From JANQEU01 sp965242805 (GTDB lineage Bacteria; Bacteroidota; Bacteroidia; Cytophagales; Cyclobacteriaceae), in NCBI GenBank assembly GCA_965242805.1, contig CBDETD010000002.1:3410001-3474000 (forward strand): a stretch of DNA of 64,000 nucleotides, written 5' to 3'. The notes under the pieces are model-generated. The model saw nothing but the letters and a program-made list of their open reading frames with translations. It searched no databases and was not told the origin of the DNA. Positions 53,646-62,636 of the stretch are shown here, one piece after another (position 1 is the first letter of the stretch; each line of letters starts with the position of its first letter). The translations under genes were made by a program, and so were the position numbers.

Positions 53646-54449
53646 ATGGACTTTCAAGTTTTGGACAAACCTTTTGAATTGACTACTGAACAGATTGATT
53701 TCTACCGTGAAAACCGGTATATAAAGATTAAAAATGTATTACCTGAGGAGGTGATTGCTTATTTCAATGAAGTGATCTCGAAAAAGGTGAATGAGTTGAA
53801 TGAGGAAAATGCTCCTTTGGACAAGAGAGACACATATGGAAGGGCCTTCCTGCAATTATTCAACCTGTGGCGGCAGGACGAAGAAATCAACAAACTTGTG
53901 AAGAGCAAAAGACTAGCCGGTATAGCTGCTGGCCTTATGGAAGTTGATGGAGTGAAGCTATATCATGACCAGGCATTGTTTAAAGAAGCAGGTGGTGGCA
54001 TCACCCCATGGCATGCCGATCAATACTACTGGCCATTGTCAACGGATAAGACGATTACGGTGTGGATCCCTCTTCAGTCAACACCCCTCGAAAAGGGGCC
54101 TTTGGAATTCAGTGCTGGGAGTCATCAAATCATAGAAGGAAGAGAGCTCTCCATAAGTGATGAAAGCGAGAAACAAATCGATCAAAGACTCAGGGTTTCG
54201 GATTTTACTCACGTGATCGAACCTTTTGATATAGGTGAGGTGAGCTTTCACTCAGGATGGATATTTCATAGGGCTGGTGCCAACCAGACAGAACATATGC
54301 GTAAAGTAATGACCGTGATTTACATGGATAAAGAAATGCGTCTGAAAAAACCTGAAAACGACGGACAGGTCAATGATCATGAAACATGGTGTCCGGGAGC
54401 CAAAATTGGTGAAGTTATCAATACCCACCTGAACCCCCTCTTATGGTAA
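53646..54449 (+). CDS. Phytanoyl-CoA dioxygenase-like Fe(II)/2-oxoglutarate oxygenase
   Basis: This 267-residue protein is a PhyH-family oxygenase. The iron triad can be placed as H123 and D125 (TPWHADQYYW) with H208 (GWIFHRAG), and R219 (HMRKVMTVIYMD) for 2-oxoglutarate. In Bacteroidota such enzymes occur in polysaccharide or osmolyte loci with unknown substrates. It is the first gene after the AraC regulator, and its stop overlaps the GH127 start by 7 bp, so both act in the same process. Confidence 0.88.
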   Translation: MDFQVLDKPFELTTEQIDFYRENRYIKIKNVLPEEVIAYFNEVISKKVNELNEENAPLDKRDTYGRAFLQLFNLWRQDEEINKLVKSKRLAGIAAGLMEVDGVKLYHDQALFKEAGGGITPWHADQYYWPLSTDKTITVWIPLQSTPLEKGPLEFSAGSHQIIEGRELSISDESEKQIDQRLRVSDFTHVIEPFDIGEVSFHSGWIFHRAGANQTEHMRKVMTVIYMDKEMRLKKPENDGQVNDHETWCPGAKIGEVINTHLNPLLW

Positions 54450-56527
54450 GGTTAATTCGAAAATTTTTGTTGTGTACGTTCCTGATCAACATGTTTGGGT
54501 GTAATCCAAAGGAAAACTCGCAGGGTGAGAATTTCCTGTCCAAGGTAGATTCTAATCAGGAGGGCCAACCTGTAGGCTCAAGCCAACTCGCATTTTTCCG
54601 GAACCCGAGAAATACCATACCTGCTGAGATGGAACTACTACCATTTGGTTCGATTGAACCCAGAGGTTGGATATTGGATATGATGAGGGAAGATATTAAC
54701 TCCGGCATTGTCGGGAACCTGGATCAGCTAGCACCGGACGTGCTCAGGGAAGATGATATGTACAACACTGAGAGAAGAAAGTCAGTAGATGATATTCCCG
54801 CCATTGAGAACATGACGTTGACCGGAGAAGCATGGGAGCAATCCATTCAGTGGTGGAACAGTGAAAGTTTGGGGAATTGGATTGATGGGTATGTTCGGAA
54901 TGCACTTCTCGCAGATGATAAAGAAGCTGTTGAAAAGAGCAAGTCCTTTGTGGAGTACATCCTTACTACCCAGGATGAAGACGGATATATTGGCATTTAT
55001 GGACCTGAGTTAAGGTACAGGCACAAAGGTTCAAATGGTGAATTATGGTCTCAAACGACTCTGTTTCGAATGTTATTAGGATACTATGAATCAACAGGGG
55101 ATGAGAGAGTTCTGCAAGCAGTGGAAAGGGCCATGTCCCTCACGATGAAAGAATATGGACCAGATGGGAGATCTCCTTTCGATGTAGGCAACAGTTTTGG
55201 AGGGGTCACGCATGGGGTCATGATCACGGATGTTTGTGAGACGCTACACAGGATCACAGGGAAGCAGGAATATCAGGATTATGCAGTGTATATCTACCAG
55301 GAATTTTCCAGGTATCCTTTGAATAGGGCATTCAATGACGTTCGATATGAGTACCTGTTAAAAGATTTTCCATTCCAAAGTCATTCAGTCCATACGTACG
55401 AACATTTACGCACTTTGATCTATGCGTATTTCGCCACGGGATATCCGGAACTTGAAAAGGCATTCGATAAAGCCGAAATGAAACTGGAGTCCTGTATTCT
55501 TCCTAGCGGAGGCGGTTTCGGAGATGAATGGATCGAAGGAAGAAATGCAGATCCTGACGAAACTGCTGCTGAGTTTTGCAGTCAATTCGAACTGAGGGAA
55601 TACTTCGGATCGGCATTACAAAAAACGGGGATGGTGAAATATGCTGATCAATATGAAAAGATCACTTTCAATGCCATTCTCGGGAAAAGAAATGAAGACG
55701 GTACAGCCATTACCTATTGTAAAACTGACAATAGCTATGGCCTGGCCGGGACTTCACCCAGACATGGTAAAGACCAGAGGTTTAAATATTCCCCGGTTCA
55801 CTCCGATGTAGCTATTTGTTGTGCCCCAAACTATGGGAAGCACCTACCCTATTATGTAGGTAATATGTGGATGAGTAAGAATGATGGACTTGCAGCTGTG
55901 CATTATGGCCCTGCCCAACTCAAAACAAAGGTAAATGAGGCGGATGTGGAGGTTTTATCGAAAACCAACTATCCCTTTTCCGATGAAATTATCCTGGAGA
56001 TACGTAACTCCCAATTATTGGAGTATGCTTTGTATTTGAGAAAACCTCAATGGGTGGAGTCTATTGCAATAGATGTAGAAAACGCTCAGGTATCGTTGGA
56101 AAAAGGATTTTATAGGATTTTTAAGGAATGGAGCTCAAACGAGGTGGTAAAGCTCTCATTTGATCAGAAAGTGAAAGTCAACAATTTCAATGAAGAGGTG
56201 TACTTCCAACGGGGACCACTTGTCTATGCCCTACCCATTCCACATGAGCGAAAGGTGATTCGAAAGTATGAGCATAAAGATTTTTCAGACTATTACTGTT
56301 ATCCTGTGAGTTCCGAGTATGAGAACTTGCAACTGGAGGATTTAAATTTCAGTTCGGTATTCCATAATGTGAATGGAAGGGACCCATGGAATTCGAAAGA
56401 CACATATTTCTCAGGAACATTCTTCGATACACAAAATGGTGAGTCAAAGAAACTCAAATTGTATCCAATGGGAAGTACTGTCCTCCGAAGGGTGACCTTT
56501 CCTCTGAAAAAGCCCCAAATCGATTAA
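54443..56527 (+). CDS. GH127-type (DUF1680) glycoside hydrolase lipoprotein
   Basis: This 694-residue protein has a lipoprotein signal ending at MFGC (C20). The body is the DUF1680 (alpha/alpha)6 barrel, beginning near ELLPFGSIEPRGWILDMM. The zinc site of characterised GH127 beta-L-arabinofuranosidases is matched by E377-x-C379 (AAEFCSQFE) and C459-C460 (ICCAPNYGK); one of the paired cysteines is the nucleophile in that family. Substrates may be beta-L-arabinofuranosides or other sugars, since GH127 relatives vary. It is followed 33 bp later by a sulfatase. Confidence 0.88.
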   Translation: MVRLIRKFLLCTFLINMFGCNPKENSQGENFLSKVDSNQEGQPVGSSQLAFFRNPRNTIPAEMELLPFGSIEPRGWILDMMREDINSGIVGNLDQLAPDVLREDDMYNTERRKSVDDIPAIENMTLTGEAWEQSIQWWNSESLGNWIDGYVRNALLADDKEAVEKSKSFVEYILTTQDEDGYIGIYGPELRYRHKGSNGELWSQTTLFRMLLGYYESTGDERVLQAVERAMSLTMKEYGPDGRSPFDVGNSFGGVTHGVMITDVCETLHRITGKQEYQDYAVYIYQEFSRYPLNRAFNDVRYEYLLKDFPFQSHSVHTYEHLRTLIYAYFATGYPELEKAFDKAEMKLESCILPSGGGFGDEWIEGRNADPDETAAEFCSQFELREYFGSALQKTGMVKYADQYEKITFNAILGKRNEDGTAITYCKTDNSYGLAGTSPRHGKDQRFKYSPVHSDVAICCAPNYGKHLPYYVGNMWMSKNDGLAAVHYGPAQLKTKVNEADVEVLSKTNYPFSDEIILEIRNSQLLEYALYLRKPQWVESIAIDVENAQVSLEKGFYRIFKEWSSNEVVKLSFDQKVKVNNFNEEVYFQRGPLVYALPIPHERKVIRKYEHKDFSDYYCYPVSSEYENLQLEDLNFSSVFHNVNGRDPWNSKDTYFSGTFFDTQNGESKKLKLYPMGSTVLRRVTFPLKKPQID

Positions 56528-56560
56528 ATTCAAAATTGTCAACACATTAAGCCATCTAAG

Positions 56561-57934
56561 ATGAAAACACGTTTTGCAACACTAACGATTATAGCCATAT
56601 TGATCTCCTGTCAACCGCCCAATACAGAAGAAGAAGCCTATTCACAGCTACCCAATATTGTTTTGATCGTGGGTGATGATCAAGGGTATCCGTATTTTGG
56701 ATTTATGGGTGCGGATTATGTGGAAACCCCAAATATGGATGAACTGGCAGCCAGTGGGATTGTGTTTACTGACGGATACGTTCCTGATAACCATTGCCGA
56801 CCTTCCCTGCAGACATTGATGACAAGCACCCTGCCAATTCAGTATAAGAAAGACGCTGAAAATATCAGGAAAACGGAAAGACTAAAACAACAAGGTTTAG
56901 ATGAGGAGGAAATGGCAAAATGGGAGTCTGATTTCCAATTCCATGCCATGAAGTATTTCAATACATTACCAAAAATCTTGGCGGATTATGGATATAGTAG
57001 TTTCCAGGGAGGAAAATGGTGGGAGTACAACTATCAAAACGGTGGATTTACCCATGGCATGACAACAGGATGGACCCCGGAAGATCGTGCTGAGGGTAGC
57101 AGCTGGTTTAAGAAGTTTATGGGAGGGTCAGGTCTGGAGCTGGCAAGGGCAACAATGGAACCGGTTTATGAATTTGTAGAACAGAATGCTGAATCACCAT
57201 TTTTCTTATGGTACGCACCTGAGTTGCCGCATTATCCTTTTGACGCACCGGATAAGTATTATAATATCTATGCTGATAAGGACATGACGGAATCTGCAAA
57301 GCGATATTATGCCAATTGTACATGGTTTGACGATGGTGTTGGTGAATTGATGAGGTTCTTAAAAGAAAAGGGAGAATTTGATAATACACTGTTTGTGTAT
57401 GTTAATGACAATGGATGGGAACAAAATCCGGATCAGGAATTTCGTCATGATTCCTTAAGATGGCACAATGGAGGTGACAAAGGGAAACTTTCAATATTTG
57501 ACCAGTCATTCCGCACACCAATCATATTTTCCTGGGAGGGAAAAATTGAGGGAGGAACTCGAAATAGCAATTTGATCCATAGTGCGGACATACCAGCAAC
57601 TGTTCTGGACCTGATAGAGAAGCCCATTCCTGATTCCTACTTTGGAGAATCTTACAAGGATGTGATCAGCGGGAAGGCGCTAAGTATTAGAAACGAGATA
57701 TTTGGGAACGTTACCCAGATGCGCTGGGAAGAGGATATGATGGGAAGAAAAGTTGATGGTTACTGGGTAAGGACTCCCGAGTGGTTTTTCAAATGGAATA
57801 AAACAACAGAGGAGGTAGGCTTGTATGATATGTACAAGGATCCATCCAACAATGAGAACCTGATGGATGACAATCCTGAACTTGTGGCAGACTTCCAGCA
57901 AAGGATAACCGATTGGAGAGCCCAATTTGACTAA
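56561..57934 (+). CDS. Type I sulfatase lipoprotein with variant activation motif
   Basis: This 457-residue alkaline-phosphatase-fold sulfatase has a lipoprotein signal ending at ISC (C17). Metal residues D39-D40 (VGDDQGYPYFGFMG), HYPFDAP, DNGWEQNP and GGDKGKLS are present. The formylglycine motif C-x-P-x-R instead reads C79-R-P-S-L83, keeping Cys and Pro but with Leu for Arg. It should remove sulfate esters from a sugar in the same pathway as the upstream GH127. No maturation enzyme gene is in the window. Confidence 0.9.
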   Translation: MKTRFATLTIIAILISCQPPNTEEEAYSQLPNIVLIVGDDQGYPYFGFMGADYVETPNMDELAASGIVFTDGYVPDNHCRPSLQTLMTSTLPIQYKKDAENIRKTERLKQQGLDEEEMAKWESDFQFHAMKYFNTLPKILADYGYSSFQGGKWWEYNYQNGGFTHGMTTGWTPEDRAEGSSWFKKFMGGSGLELARATMEPVYEFVEQNAESPFFLWYAPELPHYPFDAPDKYYNIYADKDMTESAKRYYANCTWFDDGVGELMRFLKEKGEFDNTLFVYVNDNGWEQNPDQEFRHDSLRWHNGGDKGKLSIFDQSFRTPIIFSWEGKIEGGTRNSNLIHSADIPATVLDLIEKPIPDSYFGESYKDVISGKALSIRNEIFGNVTQMRWEEDMMGRKVDGYWVRTPEWFFKWNKTTEEVGLYDMYKDPSNNENLMDDNPELVADFQQRITDWRAQFD

Positions 57935-57952
57935 ATGTTGTAGCTTGACATC

Positions 57953-58522
57953 ATGCAAGTGTTGTTGAGCAATATCCGATCATGTACAATCTGTGAAAAG
58001 AACTTACCATTAGGCCCAAACCCTATTATCTCAGCATCAAGGAGCTCAAGAATTATTATAATTGGTCAGGCCCCGGGTAAGAAAGTACATGAAACAAGTG
58101 TCCCCTGGAATGATCCAAGTGGCAAGTTGCTTCGACAATGGATGGGGCTCAGTGATGATGATTTCTACAATTCCAGGAAAGTAGCCCTAATACCTATGGG
58201 ATTTTGCTATCCCGGGAAAGGTAAATCGGGGGATATGCCACCAAGACCTGAATGTGCTCCGGAATGGCATGGCAAAATCCTCTCTGAGTTAGAAGAAAAG
58301 AAATTGACCTTACTTATTGGTCAATATTCCCAGGGATATTACTTGAAGGAAAGAAGAAAGGAGACGTTAACAGAGACAGTACGATCATATCAGGAATATT
58401 TGCCTCAATATTTTCCCCTTCCCCATCCATCACCCAGAAATCGGATTTGGATGAGTAAAAATCCATGGTTTGATAAAGAAGTTATTCCGGTTTTACGACA
58501 GCTGGTGAAGAAAATTCTATAA
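57953..58522 (+). CDS. Uracil-DNA glycosylase superfamily protein
   Basis: This 189-residue protein has a UDG-fold start IIIIGQAPGKKVHETSVPWND, where GQAPG matches the family 4/5 water-activating motif. SGKLLRQWMG follows, and a late PLPHPSPRNRIW corresponds to the DNA-intercalating loop. The N-terminal C-x2-C (CTICEK) and a later Cys recall the Fe-S ligands of family 4 enzymes, but a full four-Cys set is not clear to me. It probably removes damaged bases; the actual substrate is unproven. Confidence 0.8.
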   Translation: MQVLLSNIRSCTICEKNLPLGPNPIISASRSSRIIIIGQAPGKKVHETSVPWNDPSGKLLRQWMGLSDDDFYNSRKVALIPMGFCYPGKGKSGDMPPRPECAPEWHGKILSELEEKKLTLLIGQYSQGYYLKERRKETLTETVRSYQEYLPQYFPLPHPSPRNRIWMSKNPWFDKEVIPVLRQLVKKIL

Positions 58523-58591
58523 GTTACATTCAACCATTTGGTTTAATAAGGTGGACTTCCTATAATTGCACATTAAACTAAATGGTTGAAT

Positions 58592-58900
58592 ATGAAAGCT
58601 GTAAAAGTACAATACACCGTTCGTCCGGAATATGTGGAAACCAACAAGGAGAACATCAGGAAGGTGATGAATAAACTTAGGTCTAATCCGATAGAAGGAA
58701 TGAATTATTCCTCGTTCCTTTTGGATGATGGGCAAACATTTGTTCATATCAATATGGCCAGGGATGAGGAGACATTGGCAAGGCTTCAAAGTGAAGTGCC
58801 GGAATTCAACGAGTTCAGATCAGCTCTTAAAGAGAGTCAACCGCTTTCTCCACCTAAATCCGAGAATCTTAATCTTGTTGGTGCAGGTTTTGAAATATGA
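58592..58900 (+). CDS. Small ferredoxin-like (ABM-type) protein of unknown function
   Basis: This protein has 102 residues from ATG 58592; a TTG two codons upstream is unlikely. The pattern KVQYTVRPEYVETNKENIRKVM, then SSFLLDDGQTFVHINMARDEETLA, looks like a dimeric alpha/beta barrel monooxygenase-like protein. Function is unknown. Its stop overlaps the ArsR start by four bases, so it belongs to the ArsR/AHSA1 operon. Confidence 0.7.
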   Translation: MKAVKVQYTVRPEYVETNKENIRKVMNKLRSNPIEGMNYSSFLLDDGQTFVHINMARDEETLARLQSEVPEFNEFRSALKESQPLSPPKSENLNLVGAGFEI

Positions 58901-59211
58901 ATGTTGACAAGGTTTTTTCGGCCTTGGCGGATCAAAACAGAAGAAGAATAGTAGAACTCCTTCATGGCAGACGGTCAACAATCCTGGATCTTTCTCAAAA
59001 CTTTGACATAAGTTTCCAGGCGCTCAGTAAACACTTAAAGATCCTGGAATCTGCCGGTATAATCAAAAAGGAAAAAAAGGGAAAGTTCGTGGAATGCTCA
59101 GTCAACAGGGCTACCTTAAAAGAGCCTTTGAAATGGATCAGTTATTACAGTGATTTTTGGAACGATTCGTTTTCAAGATTGGACAAGATCATCAAAGATC
59201 AAGACAAATGA
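58897..59211 (+). CDS. ArsR-family transcriptional regulator
   Basis: This 104-residue winged-helix protein shows VFSALADQNRRRIVELLHGRR, then SFQALSKHLKILESAGIIKKEKKG, as in the ArsR group that pairs with AHSA1 proteins. No metal-binding cysteines of the classic sensor type are visible. It overlaps its upstream and downstream genes by four bases each (ATGA), giving a tightly coupled three-gene operon. Confidence 0.92.
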   Translation: MNVDKVFSALADQNRRRIVELLHGRRSTILDLSQNFDISFQALSKHLKILESAGIIKKEKKGKFVECSVNRATLKEPLKWISYYSDFWNDSFSRLDKIIKDQDK

Positions 59212-59645
59212 CTGACAATAAGGTCTACATAACCCGGATTTTTCAATGCCCTATAGAGGTGTTGTATGATTACTTCATTAGTCCTGATCTGATCCAAAAA
59301 TGGTTTGGACCTCCGCATACTGAAGTCAGTAATGTGAACATTGACCCAACAGAGGGAGCATCATTTCAAATCACGCTTTTCAATCCAAACACAAATAATT
59401 CATTTTCAATTGTCGGTGAGTATATTAAACTGCAACCTCCGGAGATTATCGAATTTTCTTACAGGTATTCGGGATTGGATCCAAGTCCACCGGATAGTAT
59501 GGTTCAGATAAGATTTCATTCTCTTGGAGCATCAACGGAGATGAACTTTGTTCAGGAATTTGAGATTGTTCCGGAAGATATGGTCTCTAGAAAAAATGCC
59601 TGGGACAGTATGTTCCAGGTATTGTCAGGTCTGTTATCCGTTTAG
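59208..59645 (+). CDS. AHSA1/SRPBCC-domain protein
   Basis: This protein has 145 residues from ATG 59208 (TDNKVYITRIFQCP), chosen by its four-base overlap with the ArsR stop. The START-like fold is marked by VLYDYFISPDLIQKWFGPP and later VQIRFHSLGASTEMNFVQEF, with a C-terminal helix. Proteins of this type follow ArsR regulators widely, but ligand and role are unknown. The stop overlaps the convergent gene by four bases. Confidence 0.85.
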   Translation: MTDNKVYITRIFQCPIEVLYDYFISPDLIQKWFGPPHTEVSNVNIDPTEGASFQITLFNPNTNNSFSIVGEYIKLQPPEIIEFSYRYSGLDPSPPDSMVQIRFHSLGASTEMNFVQEFEIVPEDMVSRKNAWDSMFQVLSGLLSV

Positions 59646-60004
59646 ATGGTGTCCTCCACTTCAAAAAATGGTGTGATCGTGGTTCTGAAGTCTGATTTCA
59701 GTTCAGGATAGTAAGCTAACAACCTTTTAAAGCCTGAGTCAGGGGTTTTCTTAATGAGATGATCTATTAATTTGACGCAGGCGATTGTCAGTTCCTCATT
59801 GTATTTGGTTCCGTCCCCGAATGTTTGGTCAAACTTTCTGATCTGATCGCAGATGTTTTGGATCGCTTTCCCCAATCCGTACTTTCTGATGTGAATGAAT
59901 GCCAGTCGGAGGTGTGCTTCATGTGAGAAGATCTTCGGATCGAGTGTGCAGTCCTTAAACTGCATTTCAAACTCATCATCGGTCAGCTTAAAATGTGCTT
60001 CCAT
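59642..60004 (-). CDS. Conserved hypothetical protein
   Basis: This 120-residue soluble helical protein contains DPKIFSHEAHLRLAFIHIRKYG near its start, a pattern I recall from widespread uncharacterised proteins, and FGDGTKYNEELTIACVKLI later. No catalytic motif can be named; the His pair in SHEAH could bind metal. It is convergent with the AHSA1 gene and stands alone on its strand. Confidence 0.7.
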   Translation of the reverse strand: MEAHFKLTDDEFEMQFKDCTLDPKIFSHEAHLRLAFIHIRKYGLGKAIQNICDQIRKFDQTFGDGTKYNEELTIACVKLIDHLIKKTPDSGFKRLLAYYPELKSDFRTTITPFFEVEDTI

Positions 60005-60124
60005 TTTGCATCAAATTAATGAGGAAAGATTTCAAAACGATAAATTTTGGTTTGAGGTTACAATAGGTCCGGATTTTTTCAAAAGAGAAATTCCATTAAA
60101 TTGATTTCTTCATTTTGATTGCAA

Positions 60125-61489
60125 ATGAAAGAATCTCCCGAAAACCAGATCACGCAATGGCTCAAAAAGCTTGAAAGGGAAAGCTGGCAGCTGGAATTGT
60201 TGGTTTCCGCATTCACAATTTTCCTCCTGATCCAGGCTTCAGGGGCATTTTCAGACTTTCATGACAGCCTTGGGTATCAGTACAATCTCGGTGACAACAT
60301 CCTGGTTTTCATATACATGTTTTTGGCACTTGTAGGTCTTTCGATAAAGGCCTTGGCGGTATTCCTGGTGTTGCACTTGATGCTTCGGGGCTTTTGGATT
60401 GGGGCGATTGGGTTGAGGTCCGTTCAATCCAACATTGATTTCTCAAAACTCAATTACAGTCAACATTTCACGGAGAGGTTGAAAAAGAAGGTTGTTTCGT
60501 TGGACAACCTGGTGGTCCTGCTTGATCAGATCTGCAGTGTGATCTTTTCTTTTTCGTTCCTGGTGATCTCGGTCCTTATATCCTTCGGATTGTATTTCGT
60601 ATTTATGGGGTGTACAGGAGTACTTTTAGCTTCCGCCGTCAATGGTACTGAAGGAACCTTAAAGGATATACTAGCAATATTCTCAGCAGTTATATTTCTG
60701 GGGATCTTGTTTACAGGGCTTATTTATTTGATCGATTTTTTCACACTGGGCTTTTTCAAAAAGTACAAGTGGTTGAGTAGGATATATTACCCCATTTACC
60801 GGTTCTATGGCTTCATCACAATTTCAGGGATCACCCGTAGTATTTATTATTACCTGATCAGCAAATTCTCGAAAAAGCGCATTCGCCTATTGTATTTAGT
60901 CCTCGGCGTGATAATTCTGTCGGATTGGTTGATCGATTTTGACCAATATCAATATTTCCCTGAAAGTGAGAACAAGTTTGCTTTGTCCTATAATTACTAT
61001 GATGATAAACGACCAGCGAAAGATCACATAGTAAAAGCAAGTATTCAGTCTCAGGTCATTGAAGGCTCATTTCTACAACTTTTTCTACGTTATGAACCAG
61101 CTGATAATGAAGATATCCGACAGAAATGCCCGGACTATGAACCTTTAAAGAACGATGGGATCAATTCTACCATGCAATTGAAGATATCGGATGAAGGGAT
61201 CAATCTTAGTGGCCGTTCCTATACAGAAGAGGATCATCGACAACAGTTAGATTGTCTGAGTTCTATTTTCGAAGTTATCATCAACGACTCTATACGTCAG
61301 GATGTCAATTTTTATTTCTTTGAGCACCCGGATCACGAGCAACAAGGACTTCTTGCCATGATCCCTACTGAAGATTTTGTGAAAGGAGAGAATGTTCTGG
61401 AGATTGGTAAGTTCTCCTATGACAAAAGTGATAGTACCTTTAATAAGGAGGATTTCGCGTACATCCCATTTTGGTTCAGTGGCGACTGA
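60125..61489 (+). CDS. Large membrane protein of unknown function with extracytoplasmic domain
   Basis: This protein has 454 residues from ATG 60125. About five transmembrane regions occupy residues 20-290 (among them LLVSAFTIFLLIQAS, FIYMFLALVGLSIKALAVFL, IFSFSFLVISVLISFGLYF and LVLGVIILSDWLI). A soluble C-terminal domain of about 160 residues follows, containing CPDYEPLKNDG and EHPDHEQQG. I do not know the family. The gene stands alone before a repeat-rich region. No function is assigned. Confidence 0.7.
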   Translation: MKESPENQITQWLKKLERESWQLELLVSAFTIFLLIQASGAFSDFHDSLGYQYNLGDNILVFIYMFLALVGLSIKALAVFLVLHLMLRGFWIGAIGLRSVQSNIDFSKLNYSQHFTERLKKKVVSLDNLVVLLDQICSVIFSFSFLVISVLISFGLYFVFMGCTGVLLASAVNGTEGTLKDILAIFSAVIFLGILFTGLIYLIDFFTLGFFKKYKWLSRIYYPIYRFYGFITISGITRSIYYYLISKFSKKRIRLLYLVLGVIILSDWLIDFDQYQYFPESENKFALSYNYYDDKRPAKDHIVKASIQSQVIEGSFLQLFLRYEPADNEDIRQKCPDYEPLKNDGINSTMQLKISDEGINLSGRSYTEEDHRQQLDCLSSIFEVIINDSIRQDVNFYFFEHPDHEQQGLLAMIPTEDFVKGENVLEIGKFSYDKSDSTFNKEDFAYIPFWFSGD

Positions 61490-61554
61490 GAATTTAAGAA
61501 TGTGTAAGGTCTGGTTAAAATATCACATAGGTACTTTCTCGGAAAGCTTAGCTT

Positions 61555-61627
61555 CCCCTTTAGCAAAGGGGGCTAGGGGGATTGTCGCTCCCCTTTGCAA
61601 AAAGGGGGCTAGGGGATTGGTGGAGAA
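61555..61627. repeat. CCCCTTT/AAAGGGG REP-like element, tandem pair
   Basis: There are two adjacent copies of a palindrome of the form CCCCTTT-n-AAAGGGGG followed by CTAGGGGGATT or a variant. Similar short C/G-rich palindromes are scattered in many Bacteroidota genomes as REP-like elements. The element recurs at 62532, 62893 and 63126 in this window. It has no coding content. Confidence 0.8.
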
Positions 61628-61673
61628 TTACTCAACTAAGGCAGACAGGTCCCAAAACCAACTCATCCCATAC

Positions 61674-61836
61674 ACCCTGCAGTCCTTTCGAATGGAAGTC
61701 AATTTAAGGGTAGGTAAAAAGAACCTAGCCACAGAGCTTGGCTAAATACGCCCTGCAGTCATTTCGAACCTGCCTGCGGCAGGCAGGCAGAGTGAGAAAA
61801 CTATTCATAACTGGTGTATAGACTATGAATAGTTTC
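61674..61836. repeat. Composite dispersed repeat, copy A
   Basis: The order of parts is CTGCAGTCCTTTCGA, about 40 variable bases, CACAGAGCTTGGCTAAATACG, CTGCAGTCATTTCGAA, a CCTGCCTGC/GCAGGCAGG hairpin, GAGTGAGAAA, and an inverted repeat (AAACTATTCATA at 61798-61809 with TATGAATAGTTT at 61824-61835). Copy B at 62965-63100 keeps the same order. Together with the flanking REP-like elements this fills the gap of 456 bp after the membrane-protein gene. Confidence 0.75.
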
Positions 61837-61945
61837 CTATCCACTATCTGGCGGATCGAAATACTGTTTTATGGAAGCATTTTTTACCACCCAACACATA
61901 TCTGCATCTCCATGTCATACATCCCGTTAGACTGAACGGACCAAA

Positions 61946-62464
61946 ATGAAGACGATGGATAGAAAACAATTTATCAAAGCGACTACACTCGGCATGGTTT
62001 CCTCCATTACCATACCATCAATGGCCACTAATGTTCTACAAGATCCACCTCAGCCCCTGGATCCCAAGCTGGTAAAGGATTTCGTAATAGCAGGTCATGG
62101 AAAAATGGATGAAGTAAAAGATATGTTGGAGCAATACCCAAATCTTATCTCCTGCAGACATGATTGGGGGAAGGGAGATTATGAAGAGGCAATTGAAGGA
62201 GCGGGTCATGTCGGCAACGAGGACATTGCTAATTACCTTATCGAGAAAGGAGCAAGGGTGAACCTGTTCGTCTTAACAATGCTCGGGAAGACAGACTTGG
62301 TCCTGCCTATTCTAAAAGAATACCCGCAGCTGGTAAATTCATTGGGTGCCCATGGATTTACATTGCTTCATCATGCAAATGTTGGAGGTGAAAGATCCCT
62401 GGAGATCAAGGATTTCCTAACGGAAAACGGCCTGAAAGAAACAAAGGTGAATATCAAAGGCTAA
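61946..62464 (+). CDS. Ankyrin-repeat protein with Tat-type leader
   Basis: This 172-residue protein starts with a leader MDRKQFIKATTLGMVSS, in which RK replaces the strict RR of Tat signals. About four degenerate ankyrin repeats follow (VKDFVIAGHGKMDEVKDMLEQYP, AIEGAGHVGNEDIANYLIEKGA, LTMLGKTDLVLPILKEYP, FTLLHHANVGG). It is probably a periplasmic protein-binding module of unknown partner. It is isolated between repeat blocks. Confidence 0.8.
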   Translation: MKTMDRKQFIKATTLGMVSSITIPSMATNVLQDPPQPLDPKLVKDFVIAGHGKMDEVKDMLEQYPNLISCRHDWGKGDYEEAIEGAGHVGNEDIANYLIEKGARVNLFVLTMLGKTDLVLPILKEYPQLVNSLGAHGFTLLHHANVGGERSLEIKDFLTENGLKETKVNIKG

Positions 62465-62531
62465 ATCACGGCCTTCATAGTCCCCCGCCGTCTATCGCTT
62501 TAAAAAAAGCTGTCACATCGACCCGCCTAGT

Positions 62532-62570
62532 CCCCCTTTCGCAAAGGGGGTTAGGGGGATTGGTGGCGAA
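62532..62570. repeat. CCCCCTTT/AAAGGGGG REP-like element
   Basis: CCCCCTTTCGCAAAGGGGG followed by TTAGGGGGATTGGTGG lies between the Tat-ankyrin gene and the pterin dehydratase gene. It has the same tail as the other copies, which fixes the orientation of the element on the plus strand. Confidence 0.85.
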
Positions 62571-62636
62571 TTGTATTCCAGTTTTCTAAATGCCAATTGA
62601 TTTGGGCAAAAGAAAGAAATTATAAACCTTTATCCC

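Noticed and set aside
61392..61745. 117-codon open frame running from the membrane-protein gene into the repeats
   Set aside because: It overlaps the real gene in another frame, and its second half is translated REP-like sequence (repeated KGARG pieces).
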